Shown: positions 37,981 to 47,024, counted from the first letter of the stretch. The stretch: 64,000 nucleotides of DNA from Furfurilactobacillus rossiae DSM 15814 (GCF_000428925.1 NZ_AUAW01000001.1:124001-188000); one strand, 5' to 3'. Translations and numbers: made by a program. The notes: generated from the sequence alone by a model not told the origin.

Positions 37981-38030
37981 AAAATAAGGCTTAACGTTTG
38001 GGCTGTAAACCCAACGTTAAGCCTTATTTT
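37981..38030. terminator. Bidirectional terminator
   Basis: A 21-base stem (one bulge) around CTGTAAA, with A-rich and T-rich ends, between the dUTPase gene and the convergent TetR gene. Confidence 0.92.
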
Positions 38031-38046
38031 GTGTTCGTTAGCACAC

Positions 38047-38721
38047 TTACCAGTTATTAGTTTGACGAGCCAATAATTGCGGATCTGAATAGAAAAAGTT
38101 GGTAAACGTAACTGTTTTTGGAGAACCAGCGCTCACAAGTGAAATCATTTTATGAACTGATCCTGTCATATAATGTGGTGTATAAATCATGCCTTCAATG
38201 AGCCAATTTTTGATTAAACCAACATAAGCAGAAACAGTAAAGGCAATTTGAATGTTGATTGGTACGCCGATGTCAGCAAACGCCGGTTTCATCTGATCAT
38301 AGAAACGATTTAGATAGCCAGTCATTCGGGCATATAATTCATGTTCAAATAACCCATTTTCCTGTGTATTCAACAAAACGTTGAACATCTGAGCGTCTTT
38401 TTCAATGTAATTAAAGGCGTTGTTTAAGTAAAAGACATTGACTGCATGACCGTTCAGAAAGGCGTAATGCTCTGGTAAACTGTCAGTGCCGTCATCAATG
38501 ACGGCATCAAAAAAGTCATCCAAAATTTCGGTCATGGCACGTGAAATGAAATCTCGCTTGTCTTTATAATGTAAATAAAATGTTCCTCGAGTAATGTGCG
38601 CAGTTTCAGTGATCTTTTGAACACTGATATTTTCAATTTTGTATTGTTGCATCAGACTGATTAGGGCAGTTTTTAGACTTGACCGCGTTTTAATCACCCG
38701 AGGGTCCAAATGTTTAACCAT
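38047..38721 (-). CDS. TetR/AcrR-family transcriptional regulator
   Basis: 224 residues. The N-terminal helix-turn-helix contains ISVQKITETAHITRGTFYLHYKDKRDF (across about residues 33-59). The C-terminal ligand domain is variable, so the inducer is unknown. No divergent target gene is present. The 450-base upstream gap holds only a tRNA and a candidate RNA. GGGGGTG precedes the ATG. Confidence 0.9.
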   Translation of the reverse strand: MVKHLDPRVIKTRSSLKTALISLMQQYKIENISVQKITETAHITRGTFYLHYKDKRDFISRAMTEILDDFFDAVIDDGTDSLPEHYAFLNGHAVNVFYLNNAFNYIEKDAQMFNVLLNTQENGLFEHELYARMTGYLNRFYDQMKPAFADIGVPINIQIAFTVSAYVGLIKNWLIEGMIYTPHYMTGSVHKMISLVSAGSPKTVTFTNFFYSDPQLLARQTNNW

Positions 38722-38781
38722 GATGCACCCCCAAGTTGTTCAATTTATTAGACAGCACTCTGATAAATGTTTACAAAGCCT

Positions 38782-38811
38782 ATTATATAAGAAATGAAAG
38801 CGCTTCGTCAA
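38782..38811 (-). promoter_or_regulatory. tetR promoter with cre-like sequence
   Basis: On the minus strand TTGACG and TATAAT are 18 bases apart. The spacer contains GAAGCGCTTTCA, close to a CcpA cre site but with two mismatches at one end. Confidence 0.55.
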
Positions 38812-38838
38812 CAGATAAAGGGACTATATTACACATTC

Positions 38839-38868
38839 TTGCAAGCGAATACATTTGTGCAGTATAGT
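38839..38868 (+). promoter_or_regulatory. Plus-strand promoter in tetR-tRNA gap
   Basis: TTGCAA (38839-38844) and TATAGT (38863-38868) have 18-base spacing. No gene with a ribosome binding site follows before the terminator at 38996, so the transcript may be non-coding. Confidence 0.45.
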
Positions 38869-38950
38869 AATCTTTTAGCTTAGTGTTCTACGATCAGCGG
38901 ATGTGTATTTATAAAAAAGAATTTTGTCCTTTTCATTGCGGTTCTAACTG

Positions 38951-39027
38951 TGCTACACTGTTTTAGTCCCGAACTTATCCGTTTGGGATCATTCCAGGCG
39001 GTCACTTCGGTGATCGTCTTTATTTTT
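38951..39027 (+). ncRNA. Candidate small structured RNA with own terminator
   Basis: An extended -10 (TGCTACACT, 38951-38959) is followed by a hairpin with arms TCCCGAAC (38967-38974) and GTTTGGGA (38981-38988). A 10-bp UUCG-loop hairpin (38996-39005 / 39010-39019) and TTATTTTT come next. The product would be about 60 bases, or about 150 if made from the promoter at 38839. No Rfam family was recognised. Confidence 0.4.
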
Positions 39028-39132
39028 GTGTCAGCACTATACGCGACTGAATTTAGTCTTAACTACTAAGAAAATGTGTTCAGAAACGACTGGTGGCTTG
39101 GCAATTATATTGAGTAATTTTCTAAACTTAAA

Positions 39133-39161
39133 TTGACACTGTCGATTCCGTTTTTTATACT
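39133..39161 (+). promoter_or_regulatory. tRNA-Arg promoter
   Basis: TTGACA (39133-39138) and TATACT (39156-39161), 17-base spacing, 16 bases before the tRNA. Confidence 0.85.
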
Positions 39162-39177
39162 AATAAGGTTAAGTTTC

Positions 39178-39251
39178 GCAACAGTAGCTCAGTTGGATAG
39201 AGCATCGGTCTTCTAAACCGAGGGTCGTGGGTTCGAACCCCACCTGTTGCA
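39178..39251 (+). tRNA. tRNA-Arg (anticodon TCT)
   Basis: A full cloverleaf: acceptor GCAACAG/CTGTTGC, D stem GCTC/GAGC, anticodon stem TCGGT/ACCGA with loop CTTCTAA (anticodon TCT), T arm GTGGG-TTCGAAC-CCCAC, discriminator A. CCA is not encoded. Confidence 0.97.
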
Positions 39252-39353
39252 TTTTTGTATCATCGGTTTTATCGCTAACTGATAAGCGACGAATGGTATA
39301 AGTATAGTTTTTCGTTTTAAAATAAGCTGCTAAATTTGGCTAAAGTACAAACA

Positions 39354-39384
39354 GGGATTGCTCTCAACAGCAATTCTTTTTTTT
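39354..39384 (+). terminator. Terminator downstream of tRNA-Arg
   Basis: GGATTGCT pairs with AGCAATTC (one wobble) around CTCAAC, followed by eight T's. The 100 bases between tRNA and terminator show no gene. Confidence 0.75.
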
Positions 39385-39513
39385 GGCCTCGTATTCAAGA
39401 AAACAATTGTTTTTAATTTTGGGGACATAGGTCAGCACTTTTCTTGATTTCTATTTTGAGCCCTAAAGGAACTTTAAAAATAAGTCGCTGAGTTCCAGTC
39501 AAGGCGTCTTTTT

Positions 39514-39522
39514 TGGTACAAT
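39514..39522 (+). promoter_or_regulatory. Extended -10 promoter of lipoprotein gene
   Basis: TGGTACAAT 39 bases before the lipoprotein start. The -35 is weak. Confidence 0.5.
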
Positions 39523-39560
39523 GAATCTAGTTTGAAGTTCGCTTATTGAGGAGTGTTCAC

Positions 39561-40070
39561 ATGTGGAAGAAAATTGTGGCAACATTTGCCGTTTTAGGGT
39601 TACTGATTACATTAACGGCTTGTGGTCAAAAAAGTTATGCTGGCGTTCAGGTTTCGGAGAAAAAGTACGAACGGGTCCAATCAGAAAATGACGACATCAA
39701 AACATTGGTAACGGCGCTACAAAAGTTTCGTTATGACGATGATAAAAGTGCTAACACCGTGTATAAAGCTGCTGATAAGCTGAATCAGGAATTACGTCCT
39801 GGCCTTAGTGAAGCGCAGAAAAGCCAATTAGGGGTTGCTCTAGGGGATGGCGCAACAGGTGTGAAGGGCATTGTCAAAGCAGCTGTTAGCAAGCAATACA
39901 ATTTTGACGATGAGGTGGCATCTCAATTTCATGCTAATTTCCGAATCGTTTTTGATCTAGCTTCATTCTCAATTGGTAATTCGGCTCAGCAACGTAGCAA
40001 GATTGAAACACAGATGCGCAAAGACACCAATGCGGACACAGAACTCTATAAGATCGGTACGCAGGAATAA
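39561..40070 (+). CDS. Putative lipoprotein of unknown function
   Basis: 169 residues. A signal peptide with lipobox LTAC (Cys near residue 21) targets it to the outer face of the membrane. The mature part is charged and helical (KKYERVQSENDDIKTLV), with no recognised domain. ATG at 39561 with GAGGAG upstream is preferred to the in-frame start at 39546. A single-gene unit beside the tRNA. Confidence 0.8.
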   Translation: MWKKIVATFAVLGLLITLTACGQKSYAGVQVSEKKYERVQSENDDIKTLVTALQKFRYDDDKSANTVYKAADKLNQELRPGLSEAQKSQLGVALGDGATGVKGIVKAAVSKQYNFDDEVASQFHANFRIVFDLASFSIGNSAQQRSKIETQMRKDTNADTELYKIGTQE

Positions 40071-40194
40071 CCGTTTATTAACGATTTGGTAAAAGATGAC
40101 ATAAATCTCTTAAGAAGACTTAAAAATTGAATATGAGCATCTGTGATTGATAAACTGGAAACAGTTACTTAATCAAGTTAAGGGAGGTTTTTAG

Positions 40195-40323
40195 ATGGTT
40201 GCCGTATTGATTTTATCCATTGTCTTAATCGGAAGTGGCGTGTGGGAATTGATGGGTCGTTCGTCAGCATCACATCTGTCAACTAACCGTACAACCGCTC
40301 AACCAGATCATCGTCAGCATTAG
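40195..40323 (+). CDS. 42-residue single-helix membrane peptide
   Basis: Starts MVAVLILSIVLIGSGVWELM (one hydrophobic helix) and ends with a polar, His-containing tail. AGGGAGG (40181-40187) is ideally placed and a terminator lies 35 bases after the stop, so it is likely a real gene. No family recognised. Function unknown. Confidence 0.7.
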   Translation: MVAVLILSIVLIGSGVWELMGRSSASHLSTNRTTAQPDHRQH

Positions 40324-40357
40324 TTGTGTTTGAAAAATCGACTATTAGCTCTTTAAC

Positions 40358-40393
40358 GTAGTGTGAAACCAGTGTGTTTCCACTGCTTTTTTT
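40358..40393 (+). terminator. Terminator after small membrane peptide gene
   Basis: GTAGTGTGAAAC pairs with GTTTCCACTGC (one bulge), followed by seven T's. Confidence 0.8.
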
Positions 40394-40444
40394 GTTACAA
40401 TTACCAATGACTGAGATGTTTTCCAGAAAAAGGTCTTGAAGCAT

Positions 40445-40473
40445 TTGACGCACCGGGCGTTCTCTGGTAAACT
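40445..40473 (+). promoter_or_regulatory. rplU operon promoter
   Basis: TTGACG (40445-40450), 17-base spacer ending in TGG, TAAACT (40468-40473). Confidence 0.75.
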
Positions 40474-40479
40474 CTTACT

Positions 40480-40590
40480 GTTGTATTTGTGGACTTCCCA
40501 CACTGCAACCGCGCAAAATAAGTTTTAAGTTTTCATCTGTCTAGGCAGTGAAACGCTTATCTTTGGCGAGTCTAAGAAACTTTTAAGGAG
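40480..40590 (+). ncRNA. L21 leader (rplU autoregulatory region)
   Basis: The 120-base untranslated stretch between the promoter and rplU has the position and size of the Firmicute L21 leader, which controls rplU-prp-rpmA. A GTGGACTTCCCAC hairpin opens it. The assignment rests on context and was not checked against Rfam. Confidence 0.55.
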
Positions 40591-40599
40591 GTGCACAAC

Positions 40600-40941
40600 G
40601 TGTACGCAATTATTAAAACTGGTGGTAAGCAATACAAGGTTGAAAAGGGTTCACCTATCTTTGTTGAAAAGCTTGATGCAAAGGAAGGCGACAAAGTTAC
40701 CTTTGACGAAGTTGTGTTAGTTGCTAGCCGTTCCATTAAGATTGGAACACCATATGTTGATGGTGCTTCAGTTACTGGAACTGTTGAAAAGCAAGGCAAA
40801 GAAAAGAAAGTTGTTACTTTCAAGTACAAGCCTAAGAAGAACCAACACACTAAGACAGGTCACCGTCAACCCTATACGCGTGTCATGATTGATGAAATTG
40901 CTGGCGCAACTTCATCAAAGAGCGCTGACGCAGATAAGTAA
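40600..40941 (+). CDS. rplU: 50S ribosomal protein L21
   Basis: 113 residues. [15 protein letters not shown] is the usual start, so GTG at 40600 (AAGGAGG seven bases upstream) is chosen over the GTG at 40591. The [19 protein letters not shown] block near the C-terminus is typical. First gene of rplU-prp-rpmA. Confidence 0.96.
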   Translation: MYAIIKTGGKQYKVEKGSPIFVEKLDAKEGDKVTFDEVVLVASRSIKIGTPYVDGASVTGTVEKQGKEKKVVTFKYKPKKNQHTKTGHRQPYTRVMIDEIAGATSSKSADADK

Positions 40942-40968
40942 ACAACTACGAAACCACGCTAAGCTATT

Positions 40969-41298
40969 ATGATTAAAGTTGATATTTCGAGAAATGCTAA
41001 GCGCCAACCGGTTCGGTTTGTTATGACTGGCCATGCAGGTGCTGGTGATTATGGTGAAGATATTGTTTGTGCGGCAGCCTCCGTGCTGGCGATTACCACT
41101 GTTAACGCATTGGATGAAATTGCCGGGGTCCACCCAACGATTTCATCTGATGATGACAATGGTGGCTTCTTGGAAGTGGTTATCAATGATCGCAATCAAG
41201 CAGCTGAAACAATTTTAGCCACATTTATTTTAGGCATGACGCAAGTTGCACAGAAATACACTCAATTCGTTACGATTAGTGATGGTCACATTAACTAA
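40969..41298 (+). CDS. prp: Ribosomal-processing cysteine protease Prp
   Basis: Removes the N-terminal leader of L27. 109 residues; the catalytic His22 and Cys34 lie in GHAGAGDYGEDIVCAAASV. It sits between rplU and rpmA, as in all bacteria with the L27 leader. No obvious strong ribosome binding site is visible, so translation may be modest. Confidence 0.96.
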   Translation: MIKVDISRNAKRQPVRFVMTGHAGAGDYGEDIVCAAASVLAITTVNALDEIAGVHPTISSDDDNGGFLEVVINDRNQAAETILATFILGMTQVAQKYTQFVTISDGHIN

Positions 41299-41313
41299 TG
41301 GAGGTGTAACCAC

Positions 41314-41610
41314 ATGTTATTGGATATGAACTTACAATTTTTCGCTCACCATAAGGGGGGCGGATCTACTGCCAACGGTCGTGACTCTGCTGGTCGTCGT
41401 TTAGGTACTAAACGTGCCGACGGTCAAAAGATCAACGCTGGTTCCATCATCTACCGTCAACGCGGAACTCACATTCTGCCAGGTATGAATGTTGGTCGTG
41501 GTGGTGATGACACACTGTTTGCTTTGACAGATGGTGTCGTTAAGTTTGAACGTAAAGGTAAGGATCGCCGTCAGGTGTCCGTTTACCCTGCCGCTGAAGC
41601 AGCAGAATAA
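41314..41610 (+). CDS. rpmA: 50S ribosomal protein L27 precursor
   Basis: 98 residues. The N-terminus [19 protein letters not shown] has the Prp site: cleavage after the FF pair exposes AHHKGGGS, which reaches the peptidyl transferase centre. GGAGGTG lies upstream. Confidence 0.97.
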   Translation: MLLDMNLQFFAHHKGGGSTANGRDSAGRRLGTKRADGQKINAGSIIYRQRGTHILPGMNVGRGGDDTLFALTDGVVKFERKGKDRRQVSVYPAAEAAE

Positions 41611-41622
41611 CAATCGATCAAT

Positions 41623-41659
41623 AAACGGGCATAATGTTAAGGCATTGTGGCCGTTTTTT
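41623..41659 (+). terminator. Terminator after rpmA
   Basis: AAACGGGCATAATG pairs with CATTGTGGCCGTTT with one mismatch and one wobble, then six T's. Confidence 0.75.
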
Positions 41660-41691
41660 GTTTGATTTAATTAGTGATGAGGAGCGATAAC

Positions 41692-42765
41692 ATGGGACAA
41701 GAACGAATTGCTAAGGTTCAAGGCGTTTTGGATCAGTTGCATTTAGATGCTTTTTTGGTCACGGATGAGTTTAATCTGCACTATTTAACAGGTTTTGCTA
41801 ATGTTGGTGGTGACGGATGTTTATTAATTACTGGCAATCAGTCTTTTATGATTACCGATGCTCGGTATGAAACAGAAATGAAAGCTGAATTAGATCCACA
41901 AATCACATTAATGATTACGCGTGACTATTATGGAACAGTTGTTAAGCTAGCTGGTGACCAAAATCTTAGTGTGATTGGTTTTGAAGACACATTACCCTAT
42001 GCTATTTGGTCTATGCTAGATGAGCAACTTGCCGCTGATTTTGTTGGACTGCATGCAGTGGTTGATCATTTGCGAGAAATTAAAGATGCCAACGAAATTG
42101 CTAAGTTACGTCGTGCGATTCGTTTGTCATGTGAAGGTTATGATGCGCTGTTGCCAAATGTTCACGTTGGCATGACGGAAATTGAAGTGGCCAATAAATT
42201 GGATGCTTGGATGCGCGCGCATGGTTCGACCGGGCCTTCGTTTGATACAATTGTTGCCAGTGGTTATCGTTCCGCAGAACCGCATGGGTCAGCCACAACA
42301 AAGAAACTGGCTAAGGGCGAGTTAGTTACTGTTGACTTTGGCTTCTACTTTGATGACTACACGTCTGACATCACACGCACATTTGCGTTAGGGCAACCAG
42401 ATCCCGAGTTAGTGGATATTTATAATCTAACTAAGACAGCTAACCAAGCTGTTATTGATGCAATCAAGCCTGGCGCAACCGGCGCTCAATTGGATGCTGC
42501 AGGTCGCGATTTGATTAAGGCGGCCGGGTATGGTGCCGAGTTTAATCACGGTATGGGGCATGGCATTGGCCTAAATATTCACGAAGAACCCCAAGTTTAC
42601 GGACCAAGAATTCCATACGCTATTCAGGCTAATCAGGTAATCACTGTTGAACCAGGGATCTATCTGCCAAACCTTGGCGGGGTTAGGTTGGAAGATGATG
42701 TTTTAGTAACAGAAAAAGGTGCTGAGGTGTTAACGACCTCTTCCAAGGACCTAAAGATTTTGTAG
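41692..42765 (+). CDS. M24-family Xaa-Pro aminopeptidase
   Basis: Cytosolic metallopeptidase removing residues before proline. A creatinase-like N-terminal domain (1-125) precedes the pita-bread domain with metal ligands in DFGFYFDDYTSDITRTF, HGMGHGIG, VEPGIYL and RLEDDVLV. 357 residues. ATG at 41692 with GAGGAG upstream is preferred to 41674. Placed directly before efp, as in most Firmicutes. Confidence 0.94.
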   Translation: MGQERIAKVQGVLDQLHLDAFLVTDEFNLHYLTGFANVGGDGCLLITGNQSFMITDARYETEMKAELDPQITLMITRDYYGTVVKLAGDQNLSVIGFEDTLPYAIWSMLDEQLAADFVGLHAVVDHLREIKDANEIAKLRRAIRLSCEGYDALLPNVHVGMTEIEVANKLDAWMRAHGSTGPSFDTIVASGYRSAEPHGSATTKKLAKGELVTVDFGFYFDDYTSDITRTFALGQPDPELVDIYNLTKTANQAVIDAIKPGATGAQLDAAGRDLIKAAGYGAEFNHGMGHGIGLNIHEEPQVYGPRIPYAIQANQVITVEPGIYLPNLGGVRLEDDVLVTEKGAEVLTTSSKDLKIL

Positions 42766-42785
42766 TCGTTTAAAACTGCCAACTA

Positions 42786-42815
42786 TTGCAACGACGGGAT
42801 GCGTTACTGTATACT
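42786..42815 (+). promoter_or_regulatory. efp promoter
   Basis: TTGCAA (42786-42791) and TATACT (42810-42815), 18-base spacing. Confidence 0.65.
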
Positions 42816-42890
42816 GAACAAGAATGAATTTTAACAAGTGTCATATTGAGCGCGTTTTGTGTGCCCAATATGCCTTTAGGAGGAACAATT

Positions 42891-43451
42891 ATGTCAATCT
42901 CTACTGCAGACTTTAAGAATGGTCTGACGATTGAAGTTGATCACGCTATTTGGCGGATCGTTGAATTTCAGCATGTTAAGCCCGGTAAGGGTGGCGCCTT
43001 TGTGCGTTCAAAGTTAAAGAATTTACGGACAGGTGCCGTTCAAGAAAAGACTTTCCGCGCCGGTGCAAAGATGGAATTGGCTGAAATCAGTCAAGCCACT
43101 ATGCAATATTTGTACAACGATGGTTCAAACTACGTCTTTATGAACACTGAAACCTATGACCAAGTTTCAATTCCAAATGAACAGATGAAGAATGCTGCTA
43201 AGTACCTGTTGGAAAACATGGAAGTTAGCGTAACCTCATTTGGTAACGAAATCTTGGGTGTTGAAGTACCAAATACGGTTACTTTAACGGTTAAGGAAAC
43301 TGAACCCGGCATTCGTGGCGATACTGCTACTGGTGGCTCAAAGCCAGCAACAATGGAAACTGGTTTAGTTGTTCAAGTGCCATTCTTCGTGAATGCAGAT
43401 GATAAGCTGATCATCAACACACAAGACGGTTCTTACGTTTCAAGAGCTTAG
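42891..43451 (+). CDS. efp: Elongation factor P
   Basis: Relieves ribosome stalling at polyproline. 186 residues in three OB-like domains. The loop lysine (modified in other species) is K33 in KPGKGGAF. C-terminal [16 protein letters not shown] matches the family. ATG at 42891 with AGGAGG upstream is preferred to the in-frame start at 42846. First gene of a likely efp-asp23-nusB unit. Confidence 0.97.
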   Translation: MSISTADFKNGLTIEVDHAIWRIVEFQHVKPGKGGAFVRSKLKNLRTGAVQEKTFRAGAKMELAEISQATMQYLYNDGSNYVFMNTETYDQVSIPNEQMKNAAKYLLENMEVSVTSFGNEILGVEVPNTVTLTVKETEPGIRGDTATGGSKPATMETGLVVQVPFFVNADDKLIINTQDGSYVSRA

Positions 43452-43469
43452 TTTGGATTGGAGGCCATT

Positions 43470-43937
43470 ATGCCTGAAGTCAATAACATTACCTTAAATC
43501 AACCGGCTGATGCATTAGGTAGCATTGAAATTGCATCGGATGTTCTGGAGATTATCGTTGGTGTTGCGGCTAGCCAAGTAGACGGTGTCAACCGGATGCG
43601 TGGTACGATTGCGAATAATGTTTCGGAGTTGTTTGGCCGTACTGAACACAGCAAAGGTGTCAAACTGAGCGTTAACGATGGCGAGATTTCTGCTGACGTC
43701 TTTGTCTACCTAGACTATGGTGTTAATGTGCCTAAGGTAGCCTTGGAAATGCAGGATAAGGTCAAACAACAAGTTACTTTGATGACGGAACTACCAATGG
43801 GTGAGGTCAATGTCCACATCGTTGGTATCGTTCCGGAAAAGAATGATTCTGATATTGATCCAGATGACATTTTTGGTGACCGCGCCGCTGCCGCTGGTGA
43901 CGACGAACAAACGACCAGCAAAGATGGTGACTTGTAG
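43470..43937 (+). CDS. Asp23/Gls24-family (YqhY-like) envelope stress protein
   Basis: 155 residues of the DUF322 family: SIEIASDVLEIIVGVAASQVDGV, then KGVKLSVNDGEISADVFVYLDYG. The acidic C-terminal tail (DIDPDDIFGDR) is typical of YqhY. In B. subtilis YqhY is linked to control of acetyl-CoA carboxylase. Stop overlaps the nusB start. Confidence 0.92.
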   Translation: MPEVNNITLNQPADALGSIEIASDVLEIIVGVAASQVDGVNRMRGTIANNVSELFGRTEHSKGVKLSVNDGEISADVFVYLDYGVNVPKVALEMQDKVKQQVTLMTELPMGEVNVHIVGIVPEKNDSDIDPDDIFGDRAAAAGDDEQTTSKDGDL

Positions 43938-44368
43938 TGAGCTTAAATAGACATCAGATTAGAAAAATTGCATTTCAAGTGTTGTTTGCAAAACATATGA
44001 ATGCAGATGCGAATGTGGAAGATCTGTATCGTCAATTAATTCCTAGTCAATCAGATCAACCTACTGTGGTGCCTGAGTATTTAGTCACATTGGTAAATGG
44101 TGTGACTGAAAAGGAAGCTGAACTTGACGAACAGATTAGTCCGTTGTTAGCAAACAAGTGGTCCATTTCTCGATTGGCCAATCCTGATTTAATTATTTTG
44201 AGATTGGGTCTGTATGAGATGGAGTACTCTGCTGAAGTTCCCACACGTGTTGCCCTTAATGAAGCCTTGGAATTGGCAAAAGAATTTTCTGATGACAATT
44301 CACGACGATTCATTAACGGGGTTTTATCAAAGCTTTTTGATAAAGCAGATGCTTCTTCTGCGGAATAA
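43937..44368 (+). CDS. nusB: Transcription antitermination factor NusB
   Basis: 143-residue helical protein that joins NusE/S10 at boxA in rRNA operons. SLNRHQIRKIAFQVLFA start and RVALNEALELAKEFSDD block are typical. GTG start overlapping the preceding stop by one base. A terminator follows. Confidence 0.95.
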   Translation: MSLNRHQIRKIAFQVLFAKHMNADANVEDLYRQLIPSQSDQPTVVPEYLVTLVNGVTEKEAELDEQISPLLANKWSISRLANPDLIILRLGLYEMEYSAEVPTRVALNEALELAKEFSDDNSRRFINGVLSKLFDKADASSAE

Positions 44369-44379
44369 AGTTGAATAAC

Positions 44380-44427
44380 GATGTCATTAATTGAGACCAT
44401 GAGGTCTGAATTAATGGCATCTTTTTT
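44380..44427 (+). terminator. Terminator after nusB
   Basis: GATGTCATTAATT (44380-44392) pairs with AATTAATGGCATC (44409-44421), one wobble, followed by six T's. Confidence 0.9.
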
Positions 44428-44493
44428 GTACTTCTTCGCTAATTTCTCAATGAAAATGCGTATGTAATGAGTATCTAAAACACACAGTGAATG

Positions 44494-44502
44494 TGTTAAA
44501 AT
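44494..44502 (+). promoter_or_regulatory. Extended -10 promoter before folD
   Basis: TGTTAAAAT 53 bases before folD. The -35 is not clear. Confidence 0.45.
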
Positions 44503-44554
44503 TATTCAGTATGAACGAATAAAAGTGTGAATTTAAAAAGTTAGGGGCAGTTTT

Positions 44555-45421
44555 ATGACAGCAATAAAAATTGATGGTCGTGCGACCGCTAAAAAAATAA
44601 ATGCGCAGTCTGCTGAGCAAACACGGAAGTTGACGCAAAAAGGTGTCATTCCGGGATTAGCTGTCATTATGGTGGGAGATGATCCTGCCAGTGCCATTTA
44701 CGTTAGAAATAAGGAACGCAAGGCTGCCAAGTTGCAGTTTAATTCTGTTGTGAAGCATCTGCCGGCCGATGCTTCACAAGCCGAGGTCATTGCCCTAGTC
44801 CAGCGCTACAATGAGGATCCGCAAATTCATGCGATCTTGGTTCAATCACCATTGCCTAGTCATCTTGATGAGGAAGCAGTGGTGATGGCGATTGATCCAC
44901 GCAAAGATGTTGACGGTCTGCATCCCGAAAACTTGGGTCAATTGTTTGCTCAGGTTGGTGAGGACTTTCCTGTTGCGTGCACGCCGAAGGGGATCATGAC
45001 GCTGCTTTCTCAATATCAGATTTCACTACCAGGTAAACGCGTCGTGATGGTCGGACGAAGTCGATTAGTTGGCAAGCCACTATTGGCATTGCTTAATAAC
45101 GCTAACGCCACAGTAACATTGGCTCATCGGCATACAACAGATTTGGCGGAGCTAACCCGTTCTGCGGATATTGTCATTGTGGCGGTTGGACAGGCTGATT
45201 TAATTACTCGTGAAATGATTAAGCCGGGCGCCGTCGTCATTGATGTGGGCATGAATCGTGACGCAAGTGGTCAACTCACTGGTGATGTTGCAAAGGATGT
45301 TGAGGACGTTGCTGGTTATTTAACACCTGTGCCTGGTGGTGTTGGTCCGATGACGATTGCGACTTTAATGCAACAAACGATTCAGTTAGCGGCATGGCAA
45401 ACCGGACAAGTGGTGGATTAA
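44555..45421 (+). CDS. folD: Bifunctional methylenetetrahydrofolate dehydrogenase/cyclohydrolase
   Basis: Interconverts 5,10-methylene- and 10-formyl-THF with NADP. 288 residues; catalytic Lys in IYVRNKERKA, substrate motif VQSPLPSHLDE, and C-terminal TPVPGGVGPMTIATL. First gene of a run folD-xseA-xseB-ispA-tlyA-argR-recN with tight spacing. Confidence 0.97.
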   Translation: MTAIKIDGRATAKKINAQSAEQTRKLTQKGVIPGLAVIMVGDDPASAIYVRNKERKAAKLQFNSVVKHLPADASQAEVIALVQRYNEDPQIHAILVQSPLPSHLDEEAVVMAIDPRKDVDGLHPENLGQLFAQVGEDFPVACTPKGIMTLLSQYQISLPGKRVVMVGRSRLVGKPLLALLNNANATVTLAHRHTTDLAELTRSADIVIVAVGQADLITREMIKPGAVVIDVGMNRDASGQLTGDVAKDVEDVAGYLTPVPGGVGPMTIATLMQQTIQLAAWQTGQVVD

Positions 45422-46768
45422 ATGGCAGATCGTGAAGATTATCTATCAGTTACAACGTTGACACGTTACCTTAAACGAAAATTTGATGCTGATCCTTACC
45501 TTGGTCGTGTGTATCTAACAGGAGAAATTTCCAATTTTCGTCCGCGACCGAACGCCCATCAATATTTCAGTTTGAAAGATGACCATGCCAAAATTAATGC
45601 AATTATGTTTAAATCCGCTTTTGCAAAAGTGAAATTTCAACCTGAAGAAGGTATGAAAGTTCTTGTGACCGGGCGGATTTCGCTGTACGAGCCATCCGGT
45701 AGTTATCAGATTTATGTAGAGCGAATGGAACCAGATGGTGTCGGTGCCTTGTACCAAGCTTATGAGCAATTAAAGCGTAAGCTAGCCAGTGAGGGCTTGT
45801 TCGAGCGTCGTCAACGGCCGTTGGTTAAGTACCCAAAGCGTATTGCGGTTATTACTAGTCCATCTGGGGCTGTCATTCGTGATATCATTACAACTACCCG
45901 TCGACGTTATCCCATTGTCCAGCTAGTGTTGTTTCCAGCGCTAGTTCAGGGTGATGCAGCGGCAGATGATATTGTCCGACGCATTCAACAGGTGAATGAA
46001 CTTGGCACATTTGACACCCTGATTATTGGTCGTGGTGGTGGTTCTATAGAAGATTTGTGGCCATTCAACGAGGAAAGCGTAGCTCGCGCAATTGCGGCTA
46101 GCGAAATCCCTGTCGTCTCGTCAGTGGGCCATGAAACGGATACGACAATTGCCGATTTAGTAGCGGATGTGCGAGCAGCTACGCCTACTGCGGCCGCTGA
46201 GTTAGCTACACCTGTGCTTTCAGAAACATTGTTGGCCATTTCGCAATTACAAGGTCGATTATTTCAAGCGATGACTAGCCAAATCCAGTTAGATCGTCAG
46301 CGATTGAAACAAGTTCGCCAATCTTACGTATTCACGCAACCACAGCGTCTGTACGAAGGTTATACGCAGCGTGTGGCACAACTTACCGACCAGTTAATTA
46401 ATGATCAACGACAGTTATTGAATGGCAAACAACGGCAGGTGGCAACCGTTCAGGCCCGCCTAAGCACTCATTTATTAACGGCCCGTGTGAAAAACGGTCG
46501 TCAACAGGCAGATGCGTTAAAACATGAGCTTCTGAGCGTAAGTGTTAACATGATCAAAGCGAAAAAAACGCAGTTAAGTGGTCTGATTAATCAATTGGAT
46601 TTATTGAGTCCACTAAAAATTATGACGCGCGGATATAGTTATGTGACGGTTGAAGGTCAGGTTGTTAAAACAGTTGATCAGCTGTCTGAAAAGCAGGCCG
46701 TCACGTTACACTTAGCAGATGGTCAAGCGGCGGCCACAATCAATAGCGTGGATAAGGAGAAAGACTAA
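45422..46768 (+). CDS. xseA: Exodeoxyribonuclease VII large subunit
   Basis: 448 residues. N-terminal OB fold ([24 protein letters not shown]), catalytic domain with [14 protein letters not shown] and [16 protein letters not shown], then a long helical C-terminal part. Starts on the base after the folD stop. Confidence 0.97.
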   Translation: MADREDYLSVTTLTRYLKRKFDADPYLGRVYLTGEISNFRPRPNAHQYFSLKDDHAKINAIMFKSAFAKVKFQPEEGMKVLVTGRISLYEPSGSYQIYVERMEPDGVGALYQAYEQLKRKLASEGLFERRQRPLVKYPKRIAVITSPSGAVIRDIITTTRRRYPIVQLVLFPALVQGDAAADDIVRRIQQVNELGTFDTLIIGRGGGSIEDLWPFNEESVARAIAASEIPVVSSVGHETDTTIADLVADVRAATPTAAAELATPVLSETLLAISQLQGRLFQAMTSQIQLDRQRLKQVRQSYVFTQPQRLYEGYTQRVAQLTDQLINDQRQLLNGKQRQVATVQARLSTHLLTARVKNGRQQADALKHELLSVSVNMIKAKKTQLSGLINQLDLLSPLKIMTRGYSYVTVEGQVVKTVDQLSEKQAVTLHLADGQAAATINSVDKEKD

Positions 46769-46769
46769 C

Positions 46770-47024
46770 ATGGCAGAGGAAAAAAAGACACAACCAACGT
46801 TTGAAGAGAACCTTACGGCGCTTCAAGCAATCGTGACAAAGTTGGAGCAAGGTGACGTACCGCTAGAAACAGCACTAACTCAATTTCAGCAAGGGGTAAC
46901 GTTGAGCAAGCAGTTGCAGGATACTTTGGACAATGCAGAAAAAACGTTGACCAAGATGATGAATGATAATGGTCAAGAGGTTGACTTTGAGGCTGCTCCC
47001 GATTCGGAAACCAATCATGAATAA
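46770..47024 (+). CDS. xseB: Exodeoxyribonuclease VII small subunit
   Basis: 84-residue helical subunit. [24 protein letters not shown] is spread over the first half. ATG at 46770 with AAGGAG upstream; the longer in-frame reading starts inside xseA. Overlaps ispA by 8 bases. Confidence 0.96.
   Translation: MAEEKKTQPTFEENLTALQAIVTKLEQGDVPLETALTQFQQGVTLSKQLQDTLDNAEKTLTKMMNDNGQEVDFEAAPDSETNHE

Noticed and set aside
39424-39434. Single GGGACATAGG resembling the left-end repeat motif
   Set aside because: Only GGGACATA is shared and no partner arm exists, so it is likely chance.
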